Assembly (NCBI GenBank): GCA_937930625.1
Contig: CALHBW010000291.1
Coordinates: forward strand, 1-12,340
Direction: 5' to 3'
DNA length: 12,340 nucleotides
From: an uncultured Saprospiraceae bacterium
GTDB taxonomy: Bacteria > Bacteroidota > Bacteroidia > Chitinophagales > Saprospiraceae
The first letter of the stretch is position 1, and the number at the start of each line of letters is the position of its first letter. Position numbers and translations under genes: made by a program. A model generated the notes under the pieces. That model searched no databases. It was given only the letters and a program-made list of their open reading frames with translations, and had not been told where the DNA came from. This document shows, piece after piece, positions 1-7,339 of the stretch.

Positions 1-130
1 TCCTTTAAAATCAGGAAAAACCAGTGAGAATTACTATGCCAAAAACATTTTTAAGATAAAATTATTTAATTATTATTTGTATAAATTTGTAAATCAATAT
101 ATTATCATCGAAACAAGTCTATTGTAAAAA

Positions 131-162
131 TTAATCATTAACCATTAATCATTAACCATTAA
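131..162. repeat. 7-base tandem repeat (TTAATCA/TTAACCA)
   Basis: The units TTAATCA and TTAACCA alternate twice, giving two identical 14-base copies at 131-144 and 145-158, followed by TTAA. It lies in non-coding DNA. Its period and style match the other short tandem repeats in this window. No function can be read from it. Confidence 0.85.
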
Positions 163-271
163 AAAGTCCATTTTAGGTAGGATTAAAACCCTTTTTTCAA
201 GAAAAAGAACGACGTTAATAAGTTTGAACAAACAATGCAAACTTTATGACTCAAGACACGATACTAGGAAT

Positions 272-312
272 AAAAAAGCCCAAATTACGTATCGAAATAA
301 CGTAATTTGGGC
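272..312 (-). terminator. Intrinsic terminator of the S9 peptidase gene
   Basis: GCCCAAATTACGT (278-290) pairs perfectly with ACGTAATTTGGGC (300-312), giving a 13-bp stem with a 9-base loop. Read on the minus strand, the stem is followed by six T (272-277). That is the classic factor-independent terminator layout. It ends about 60 bases beyond the stop codon of the minus-strand peptidase gene. On the plus strand no T-run follows, so it works mainly in one direction. Confidence 0.85.
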
Positions 313-333
313 GGAGTAAAAATCTAAAACCAT

Positions 334-365
334 TTACTCATATACTCATTTAGTCATTTACTCAT
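334..365. repeat. Octamer tandem repeat (TTACTCAT type)
   Basis: Four octamers lie head to tail: TTACTCAT, ATACTCAT, TTAGTCAT, TTACTCAT. They sit between the peptidase stop codon and its terminator, so they are transcribed as part of its 3' untranslated region. The unit is close to the reverse complement of the ATGAGTGA octamers near 10041-10260, which suggests one repeat family. Confidence 0.8.
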
Positions 366-374
366 TCATGTGCA

Positions 375-2819
375 TCACTCTCCTTGTGCCTCCATCAATT
401 CATCTCTATTCTTCACATACTTCTCAAGCCATTGGTCTTGTTCCCAAAGCATGTGCAACACACTTTCCTTCGCACGATAGCCATGACTTTCCTTTGGCAA
501 CATCACCAAACGCACCGTCGCGCCCAAGCCTTTGAGCGCATTAAAATAACGTTCACTTTGCATCGGATATGTACCCGAATTATTATCTGCTTCACCATGA
601 ATGAGCAGCAAAGGCGTCTTCATTTTGTCGGCGTGCATAAAGGGCGACATCGTATAATACACCTCCGGTGCTTCCCAATAAGTCCGCTCTTCAGCTTGAA
701 AACCAAAGGGCGTCAGTGTGCGATTATACGCGCCACTACGCGCGATTCCTGCGGCGAATAAATCGGAATGAGATAGCAGATTCGCTACCATAAACGCTCC
801 GTAACTATGTCCGCCTACAGCCACGCGGGTGCGGTCAATATAGCCAAGTTCATCTACGGCATCAATGGCAGCTTTGGCATTGGCAACGAGTTGCTCGCGG
901 AAAGAATCGTTAGGTTCAGTCTCACCTTCACCAACAACGGGAAACGACGCGCCATCCAACACCACATACCCGCGCGTGACCCAATATATCGGCGAACCGT
1001 AATACGGATAAGTAAATTCATTTGGGTTTTTGGTGTTCTGTGCGGCGGTGGATTTGTCCTTAAATTCGGTGGGATATGCCCACAAAATCATTGGCATTTT
1101 TTCCTTTTTTGCCTTATCGTAACCAACGGGTAAGTAGAGCGTTCCCGATAAATCTACACCATCGTCACGCTTATATTTGATGACTTCCTTGTGGACATCC
1201 TGCATCCCTTTAAATGGATTTTCAAAGGCAGTCAATTGGCGCGATTTATTATTTTGTGAATTTTTAAAATAATAATTCGGGTATTCATTCGGCGATTCTA
1301 TTCTGACTAATATTTCGTTTTTATCGGCATCATAATCACGAATTTCTTCTAATTTATCTGTAAATTTTGATTGATACAAACGATTGGTTTTGTTCGTATT
1401 AAGGTTAATTTTGTCTAAAAAAGGAAATTGACCTTTATCCGAAAAACCATCGCCGATTAAAAACGCTTCACCGTCTTTCATGGCAATCACACTACTGCCC
1501 ATTTCGTTTCTTTTGGTGACAAATTCGCCGGGGTCGCTGTATCGGTCTTGGTAACTTCTATCCCAAATCTTCGTAGCTTCTTTTGACGGGTTTGACGGGT
1601 CAAATACGTAACTTTTCGTATTACGTGTATTCCACCAATAATCATGTAGCACCGCCATATTATCATTCGCCCATTCAATATTGGCGTAGCGACCAATACT
1701 CTTGATAAGGCTCACAGGCGTACCGTTGAATGGAGCTTCAAGTTGGAAAATTTCGTCGCGGTGCGGGACTTCATTTTCGGGGTCGCCACCGTCGAGGGCT
1801 TCTACAAAAACGAGTGTGGAAGGCTTATCTGTCCGCCACGAAAAATTGCGTCTGCCTGTGCGTCGCGCCATAAATCCTTGTGGCAAATCCTCAATCAAAG
1901 GGACTTCCACCACCGTCTCCACAGGCTTGGCATCTTTTGTGTAAATGACAGTTTTTGAAGGAAAACGATAGTACGGCACAAGGTATGAAAAAGGCTTTTC
2001 GACGGTGTTGACCATGACATAATTGCCATCGGGCGAAAAGCTGATATTGCGATACATGGCACTACCAAGCCACTTTTCTTTCTTCCCGTTTAGCGAATAT
2101 TTATATATTTCGGAATGTGCTAATTGCTCAAAATTATACTCGTCGTTTTTGTTTTTCAATAAATCCTGATAAGTACGATTTTGGGCTTTTTTGCCGTCAT
2201 TCGTGGAGATAGTTGGTCCTGCGGGGATGGCATTTTGGGTATTGATAAGTGCTTGTTTATCATCTGCTATTATCTTGACTAATAGCGACTTACCATCTTC
2301 AAACCAATTGATGACATCGCGCAAATTGGCATTGATACGGGCATCGGTGAGGCGTTTGACGCTTGCTTTTTCGACATCCAATATCCAAACTTCTACGCCT
2401 TCGGTGGTCGTATTGGTACAAGCGATTTTCGATTGGTCGGGCGACCAAGTGAAGTTAGTCAGTCGCGGATTTTTGGGCAATCCTTTGACTTGTAGCGTCT
2501 TCGCTTTTTTCTTTTTTATGTTTTTGATTTGAATATTATTAAAATAGGTCGTGCGACTGCCGATATTCGTTTTCGGGTCAATGCGAAGTCCTGCAAGACG
2601 GAGTTCTTCTTGCGAAAGTTCTTCAATGGATTTATAATTATCCCGCGAAATCATGACCATAAATTCCTTGTCATCATCCATCAGGACATAGGGCGCGAGT
2701 TGGACATCCACCAAATCCAAAATATTCTTATGCGGCTTTTGATAACCGATGTTTTCTTGTGCTTGGGTTACACATATACATACACACAATGCGAGTGTGA
2801 GTGTGAAGATTTCTTTCAT
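375..2819 (-). CDS. Secreted S9 family serine peptidase, glutamyl-endopeptidase type
   Basis: An 814-residue protein starting with a signal peptide (about residues 1-20, hydrophobic LTLALCVCICV, likely cleavage after TQA), so it probably acts in the periplasm or outside the cell. The middle (about 100-560) has repeats typical of the S9 beta-propeller, such as FTWSPDQSKIA and SFSPDGNYV. The C-terminal third is the alpha/beta-hydrolase domain. Its catalytic triad can be read as Ser672 in GGHSYGAF, Asp745 in HGEADNNSGT and His779 in ESHGY. The stretch around GIARSGAYNRTLTPFGFQ closely matches my memory of plant chloroplast glutamyl endopeptidase (CGEP, MEROPS S9D). Cleavage after Glu is therefore a better guess than prolyl cleavage, though it is inferred. 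The ATG at 2817-2819 is preferred because the signal peptide begins there. It is transcribed away from the nuclease/helicase pair and ends at the terminator at 272-312. Confidence 0.9.
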   Translation of the reverse strand: MKEIFTLTLALCVCICVTQAQENIGYQKPHKNILDLVDVQLAPYVLMDDDKEFMVMISRDNYKSIEELSQEELRLAGLRIDPKTNIGSRTTYFNNIQIKNIKKKKAKTLQVKGLPKNPRLTNFTWSPDQSKIACTNTTTEGVEVWILDVEKASVKRLTDARINANLRDVINWFEDGKSLLVKIIADDKQALINTQNAIPAGPTISTNDGKKAQNRTYQDLLKNKNDEYNFEQLAHSEIYKYSLNGKKEKWLGSAMYRNISFSPDGNYVMVNTVEKPFSYLVPYYRFPSKTVIYTKDAKPVETVVEVPLIEDLPQGFMARRTGRRNFSWRTDKPSTLVFVEALDGGDPENEVPHRDEIFQLEAPFNGTPVSLIKSIGRYANIEWANDNMAVLHDYWWNTRNTKSYVFDPSNPSKEATKIWDRSYQDRYSDPGEFVTKRNEMGSSVIAMKDGEAFLIGDGFSDKGQFPFLDKINLNTNKTNRLYQSKFTDKLEEIRDYDADKNEILVRIESPNEYPNYYFKNSQNNKSRQLTAFENPFKGMQDVHKEVIKYKRDDGVDLSGTLYLPVGYDKAKKEKMPMILWAYPTEFKDKSTAAQNTKNPNEFTYPYYGSPIYWVTRGYVVLDGASFPVVGEGETEPNDSFREQLVANAKAAIDAVDELGYIDRTRVAVGGHSYGAFMVANLLSHSDLFAAGIARSGAYNRTLTPFGFQAEERTYWEAPEVYYTMSPFMHADKMKTPLLLIHGEADNNSGTYPMQSERYFNALKGLGATVRLVMLPKESHGYRAKESVLHMLWEQDQWLEKYVKNRDELMEAQGE

Positions 2820-2846
2820 AGCTTAATTTTGTTTTAGAACGTTATC

Positions 2847-2863
2847 TGTATCAATTTGATACA
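2847..2863. promoter_or_regulatory. 17-bp palindrome, candidate operator
   Basis: TGTATCAA, one central T, then TTGATACA: two perfect 8-base inverted arms. It lies 28 bases before the peptidase start codon. If the -7 element at 2867-2874 is right, it overlaps the expected transcription start. That is the usual place for a repressor site, and the spacing suits a dimeric helix-turn-helix regulator. A leader RNA hairpin with such a small loop would be strained, so a protein-binding site is the better reading. The regulator is unknown. Confidence 0.5.
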
Positions 2864-2866
2864 CAA

Positions 2867-2874
2867 CAAAATTA
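2867..2874 (-). promoter_or_regulatory. Candidate -7 element of the S9 peptidase gene
   Basis: On the minus strand this reads TAATTTTG, matching the Bacteroidota -7 consensus TAnnTTTG. It predicts a start near 2860 and a leader of about 40 bases. No good -33 TTTG is visible upstream. The region is AT-rich, so a chance match is possible. Confidence 0.35.
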
Positions 2875-3058
2875 ATATATTTTTGAAAAGTTGTGTGAGA
2901 TTTATGATGTTATTAACACTTGGAGAAGTTGGATTAGTAAATGCGATTAAATTATTTATTGGAAAAATTGGTCTTTTTTCATGTTTTATTCGGTTTTTTC
3001 AATCAGTTCTATTTCTTTTATTTACGAATAAAATTAGCATAAACTATTTATGAATTTG

Positions 3059-3066
3059 TATCTTTG
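3059..3066 (+). promoter_or_regulatory. -7 promoter element of the nuclease/helicase operon
   Basis: TATCTTTG followed by C is a perfect match to the Bacteroidota sigma-factor -7 consensus TAnnTTTG. A degenerate -33 (TTAG, 3034-3037) lies about 21 bases upstream. Transcription would begin near 3072, leaving a leader of about 25 bases before the ATG at 3097. The element includes the TTG at 3064, so that TTG cannot be the start codon of a message made from this promoter. Confidence 0.6.
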
Positions 3067-3096
3067 CACTATTGGTCACAATATAAATATGACGAT

Positions 3097-5355
3097 ATGA
3101 AGCTCAAAGAAATTCATATACAAAATTTTCGAGGAATCAGAGACTTACACCTCAAATTAAACCAGCCTATAACAATATTAATTGGTGAAAATAATACAGG
3201 AAAAACGACAATTCTCGAAGCTTTAAAAATTGTCTTGAACAGGCAAAGGATTTCAAAAGGAAATATTTTTTCAGTCCATGATTATTTTTGTGAAAATGAT
3301 AGTAGTGATGGTTTGGCTAAACAAATCTTGATAGAGTTGTGGTTTAGAGAGGACGAGCAAGGAGAATGGAATGAAGACATCACTAATGTTGAATTAAATA
3401 ATATAGTGCAGCTTGACCTAGATAGTGGTTTATATTCTCTTGGGATAAGGCTTAAAAGTGTATATGATAGAATAGAAAAAATATCTAATCCGTTATGGTA
3501 TTGGCTGGGCAGTGACGGTAATGAAATAGGAGAAATAGGCGCTGCACATACAACATTTTTCAAAATCGTTCAATTTTTCTATTTGGATGCTTTACGAGAT
3601 GCAAGTACATCGTTTTCAGGAAGCTCAAAGTTTTGGAAGCAATTTTTAAAATTAAATTTAACACCCACACAGGAAGAAGGTTTTGTGCAAGAACTCCAAA
3701 CTATCAACGATACCATACTCGCAGCCGACCCAAAAGTTGCCCGACTTAAAAGTGAATTAGACGCAATACCAACAGTCGTTTCTAATGATATAGACAACGT
3801 TTCGATAGAAGCATTTCCCGAAAAACCATGGGATTTGAGCAACAAGGCGAAGTTATTTGTCAAAACAAAAGGCAGTGGCGTAGCACTACCGATTAATCGC
3901 TTTGGGCAAGGTACACAGAGTCTTTCTGTCTTGATGCTGTTTAAGGCCTATGCAGAGATTTTGATGCAAGCTAATACGCATGAGCAAGCTTTCGCACTTA
4001 TAGGCTTGGAAGAGCCCGAGGTACATTTACATCCACATGCGGTACGCTCACTTTGGAATTTTCTGCAAACTCAATTATCGCAGCAAAAAATCGTCTCTAC
4101 TCATTCCACTTTTTTTATTCAAGAAGCAGATTTGACAAGTTTAAGGCTATTAAAAAGAAAGGGAAAAACAGTAGAAGTATTCCATATCAAACGTTCCTTT
4201 GAAACAAGGTTGCCTATACATGCCGACCTCGTTGATTTTTGTGATAAAAACGAAAAATACGCTTTTTCTCCTATCGGTAGTGAAGGTACACTTATATTGA
4301 GAGGGGCGATGAGTGAGGATGATTGTAGAGAATTACTCGAAATGTATCCAAAAAATACTCTTGCCCAGACAAATCTTCGTAAACTTCAAAACGCCTCCTC
4401 TATTTACCTTTCTGACGATGATTTATTGGACTTAAAATATTATACTGAACGTATCAGGGGGGAAGTCTTTTTTGCCAAAGCATGGTTATTATGTGAGGGA
4501 CAAACCGAGTACCTTTTATTGCGTTATTTTGCCCAATTAATGGATAAAGACCTTGACCAAAGAGGCATTTCAGTTATTGATTACAAAAATAATGGTTCGG
4601 CGGGGTTATTTATTGTTTTAGCAAAACATTTTGACATGCCCTGGGTCTTAGTGTCGGATAACGATACAGCTTATTCAGGTATTTTAAAGGAGATTAGAAA
4701 TAGAAAAATACCAGAATCCGATATTGCTAATTTTGTAGAAACTTTCAGTACGTCCAATACTGATATTGAGTGTTTTTTATATGATAATGGATTTAAAGAT
4801 GATTATTTGAATGTATTATCAGATGGTTTAATATTTCATCCGAACACAACAACAGTAAGTGTAGGCAAGGTGATAAGAAATACTGATGCGAGATTATTTT
4901 ATAAAAATGACGGTACATCCGTTATCAAAATAAAAGTAGCTAACAATATAGGAATAGAACTATCAGAAAATGAGAATGGCTATGAACAATTATGCCAACA
5001 AATTTTGAAAAAAAATAATAAGACGATAGAAGACCTAAATGCTTTGGGAGATGAAGTTCAGTTACTGTCAGCAAAAGTAGCGAAGATAGAGCACGAACTA
5101 AAATTGGAAAAAACAACGAAGTATAGTTTAGATTTGACTGTTCATGGGAAGATAATCCCTATAGATGCATTACATGCTGATTATGATGAATTACTCCGTT
5201 TTTGCATGGTAATACCTAAATTTAGTTTGATTAAAAGAAATAAAATCTTGCATACTCAAAAGCTAATCCGTAAATTGCAAAAAGAGAACGCAACAGATAG
5301 TAGAGTTCCACAATTCTTTAAAGACTTGATAAACAAGGTAATCAGCATAATATGA
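3097..5355 (+). CDS. gajA: OLD-family ATPase/TOPRIM nuclease, GajA-like
   Basis: A 752-residue protein with the layout of class 2 OLD nucleases. The N-terminal ABC-type ATPase has Walker A GENNTGKT (30-37), a signature-like GQGTQS (270-275), Walker B ending in LIGLEEPE (301-308) and an H-loop His335 in STHST. The C-terminal TOPRIM domain has Glu467 in CEGQTE, the DND pair 521-523 and DIE at 556-558 as likely metal ligands. In this family ATP binding controls DNA cleavage by TOPRIM. With a UvrD-like partner this defines the Gabija anti-phage system. The ATG at 3097 (MKLKEIHIQNFRGI) is chosen over TTG 3064: it matches the family N-terminus, and the TTG lies in the promoter. The Gabija GajA I recall is about 580 residues. 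Here TOPRIM starts late and about 150 residues follow DND-DIE, including a Glu/Lys-rich, possibly coiled stretch (640-675). AT-rich compared with the neighbours. The alternative is an OLD nuclease/helicase pair outside the strict Gabija clade. Confidence 0.85.
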   Translation: MKLKEIHIQNFRGIRDLHLKLNQPITILIGENNTGKTTILEALKIVLNRQRISKGNIFSVHDYFCENDSSDGLAKQILIELWFREDEQGEWNEDITNVELNNIVQLDLDSGLYSLGIRLKSVYDRIEKISNPLWYWLGSDGNEIGEIGAAHTTFFKIVQFFYLDALRDASTSFSGSSKFWKQFLKLNLTPTQEEGFVQELQTINDTILAADPKVARLKSELDAIPTVVSNDIDNVSIEAFPEKPWDLSNKAKLFVKTKGSGVALPINRFGQGTQSLSVLMLFKAYAEILMQANTHEQAFALIGLEEPEVHLHPHAVRSLWNFLQTQLSQQKIVSTHSTFFIQEADLTSLRLLKRKGKTVEVFHIKRSFETRLPIHADLVDFCDKNEKYAFSPIGSEGTLILRGAMSEDDCRELLEMYPKNTLAQTNLRKLQNASSIYLSDDDLLDLKYYTERIRGEVFFAKAWLLCEGQTEYLLLRYFAQLMDKDLDQRGISVIDYKNNGSAGLFIVLAKHFDMPWVLVSDNDTAYSGILKEIRNRKIPESDIANFVETFSTSNTDIECFLYDNGFKDDYLNVLSDGLIFHPNTTTVSVGKVIRNTDARLFYKNDGTSVIKIKVANNIGIELSENENGYEQLCQQILKKNNKTIEDLNALGDEVQLLSAKVAKIEHELKLEKTTKYSLDLTVHGKIIPIDALHADYDELLRFCMVIPKFSLIKRNKILHTQKLIRKLQKENATDSRVPQFFKDLINKVISII

Positions 5356-7256
5356 GTATTTCAACCATAGCAACAGTACAACTAAATGTAGCACAGGAAG
5401 CAGTAATTAATTCGTCCGAAAAACGAATTTTGGTATTAGCCGGTCCGGGGGCAGGTAAGACATTTGTACTCAAAGAATGGATTAAACGAAAATTGCAGGA
5501 TGACCCTCGTAAATCATACAATATACTCGGGCTCACTTTTACGAATAATGCCGCTCGTGAAATGAATAACCGACTTACAGAAGATAATATTGAACGCTCC
5601 AAGCAAGTCAATCTGATGACTTTTCACAGTTTTTGCACTCGTGTATTGAGGCAATATGGTAATTACATTGAAATTCCGGCTAATTTTGAAATTTGCAGTG
5701 ATAAAGATGAACTTGTTGAAATATTAAAAAAAGCAGTAGAAAAAACAAATATCGAAGGACAACATGATTATAAAAAATATTTTGAACAAATAACCCACTG
5801 TAAACGTCACGGACTATTGCCAGATAATAAGGCTTTGTTAAAAGAAAAATTTCAAAAAATAAATTTGATATACAAGGTTTACGAAAAAGAACTACGCGAA
5901 AATGCTTACTTAGATTTTGATGACCTTTTATTGAAAGCATATCAATTATTAAAAGCCTATCCTGCACTTACAAAACATTATCAAAAAGTATATCCCTACA
6001 TTTGTATAGACGAACTCCAAGATACTAACAAACTTCAATACAAATTATTAAATTTTTTAATCGGAGAGCATACTACTTTGCTCGCAGTAGGAGATGACAA
6101 CCAAGTTATTTATGAGTGGAATGGTGCTGACCACCAACGCCTACAATCCTTTAAAGAAGAATACAAACCACAAATTATACATCTGCCACTAAACTACCGT
6201 TGTCCTCCATCTATCATTGAGGTAAGCAATAAGTTGATAGCTAAAAATGACTTACGTTTGGGAGATTTTATACCCAATCAGGCATACACAACATCACAAG
6301 GCAAAGTTAATGTTGAGTCATTTGATACTTTTGAAAAAGAAGTAGGAGGTATCGCTTATAATATTGCAGAAAAACACGCACAAAATTTTGGGCAAGTGAC
6401 CATCCTTGCCCGTAGAAAAAAACTATTAGATAAAATATCTGAAGCACTACAAAAACAACATATTCCACATAGAGTTCACATTAGAAAAAGTGAATTCGTA
6501 AGTGCACCATTAGCATGGCTTCACGAGATTTTACACTTATTTAATTCACCAAACAGAGAACGTTCTCTGAAAATTGTCGTAGGGGCATTTAATCAAATAA
6601 CTAAAATTGATACCGATGTTTTAGGTATAATAAATAAAAAAATGCAAGATGATAATGCTACGTTATTATCTGTTTGGTTAGATGAAGTGAACCAACAACT
6701 AAATGAAACCAACAGCGATTTCACTGAATTAATCAATTTAATAGAAACTAAACTTGGTATTAAAACCTACAAATCATTTTATACGAAAATTTTTAAATGG
6801 TTTGATAATTATGAAAAACAACACTCTGAAGAAAAACTCAAGACAAGCATATACAATTATGAAGAGTACAAAGACGAAAAACAAGTATGGTACAATCTCG
6901 CTAAAGAGATTTTTGAACGTTTAGGTGATGAAATCCCATTAAGTGCCTTTCTCCAAGAATTATCACTCACTACCAAAGAAACACCTTTGAAAGACAATGA
7001 GGTTAACCTAATGACTATCCATGCCGCCAAAGGACAAGGCTTTGACCATGTATATCTCATTGGTATGGTCAATGACGAACTCCCATCTTATCATGCTCGC
7101 AAAAGCAACAAGCAACAAGCAATGGAGGAAGAACGTCGTAATTGTTATGTTGCAATTACAAGAGCAGCCCAAACATTGACATTAAGTTATGCAGCACAGT
7201 ATTTCGGCTGGACAAAAGAGCCTTCTCAATTCATGAAAGATATGGAATTGTTATGA
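5352..7256 (+). CDS. gajB: UvrD/PcrA-type SF1A helicase, GajB-like
   Basis: A 634-residue protein with a full set of superfamily 1A motifs: Q-motif glutamine near 15; motif I GPGAGKT (31-37); Ia LTFTNNAAREM (61-71); Ic MTFHSF (89-94); II IDELQD (219-224, in place of the usual DEYQD); III GDDNQVIYEWNGAD (247-260); IV LPLNYRCP (278-285); V MTIHAAKGQGFDHV (about 554-567); VI ERRNCYVAITRA (about 594-605). All catalytic motifs look intact, so an active ATPase is expected. In Gabija, GajB pairs with GajA and is thought to sense or process DNA ends made during phage infection. The start overlaps the upstream stop (ATGA at 5352-5355), which points to translational coupling and equal production of the two proteins. 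At 634 residues it is longer than the GajB I recall (about 494). On its own it would be called a general repair helicase; the neighbour decides. Confidence 0.85.
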   Translation: MSISTIATVQLNVAQEAVINSSEKRILVLAGPGAGKTFVLKEWIKRKLQDDPRKSYNILGLTFTNNAAREMNNRLTEDNIERSKQVNLMTFHSFCTRVLRQYGNYIEIPANFEICSDKDELVEILKKAVEKTNIEGQHDYKKYFEQITHCKRHGLLPDNKALLKEKFQKINLIYKVYEKELRENAYLDFDDLLLKAYQLLKAYPALTKHYQKVYPYICIDELQDTNKLQYKLLNFLIGEHTTLLAVGDDNQVIYEWNGADHQRLQSFKEEYKPQIIHLPLNYRCPPSIIEVSNKLIAKNDLRLGDFIPNQAYTTSQGKVNVESFDTFEKEVGGIAYNIAEKHAQNFGQVTILARRKKLLDKISEALQKQHIPHRVHIRKSEFVSAPLAWLHEILHLFNSPNRERSLKIVVGAFNQITKIDTDVLGIINKKMQDDNATLLSVWLDEVNQQLNETNSDFTELINLIETKLGIKTYKSFYTKIFKWFDNYEKQHSEEKLKTSIYNYEEYKDEKQVWYNLAKEIFERLGDEIPLSAFLQELSLTTKETPLKDNEVNLMTIHAAKGQGFDHVYLIGMVNDELPSYHARKSNKQQAMEEERRNCYVAITRAAQTLTLSYAAQYFGWTKEPSQFMKDMELL

Positions 7257-7339
7257 CCTACAAATAAAGAATGTACATATTTACCGAAATTCAAAACAGC
7301 ATCGTAAATTAGCAATTATTTTATGTAACAAAAACAAAG

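Larger units (their letters stand above)
1..374. other. AT-rich gap without a convincing gene
   Basis: No complete gene is visible. It contains the 7-base tandem repeat at 131-162, a strong hairpin terminator at 272-312 and the octamer repeat at 334-365, each listed separately. One plus-strand frame is open from base 2 to a TAA at 125-127 (about 41 codons, rich in Lys, Tyr, Ile and Asn). It could be the end of a gene that starts before the window. The stretch is so AT-rich, and the peptide so unremarkable, that it is not called as a gene. Confidence 0.6.

Noticed and set aside
2..127. Plus-strand open frame from the left edge, possible end of an upstream gene
   Set aside because: Only about 41 codons in very AT-rich DNA with no recognisable motif; chance is as good an explanation.
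2856..3053. Plus-strand frame of 65 codons, hydrophobic, just upstream of the nuclease gene
   Set aside because: It opens on TTG (first ATG at 2904), is very AT-rich, overlaps the divergent promoter region, and shows no motif. A small membrane protein of the defence system cannot be excluded but is not supported.
3064..3096. TTG 3064 as the start of the nuclease gene
   Set aside because: It lies inside the -7 promoter element, and the added residues do not fit the family N-terminus.
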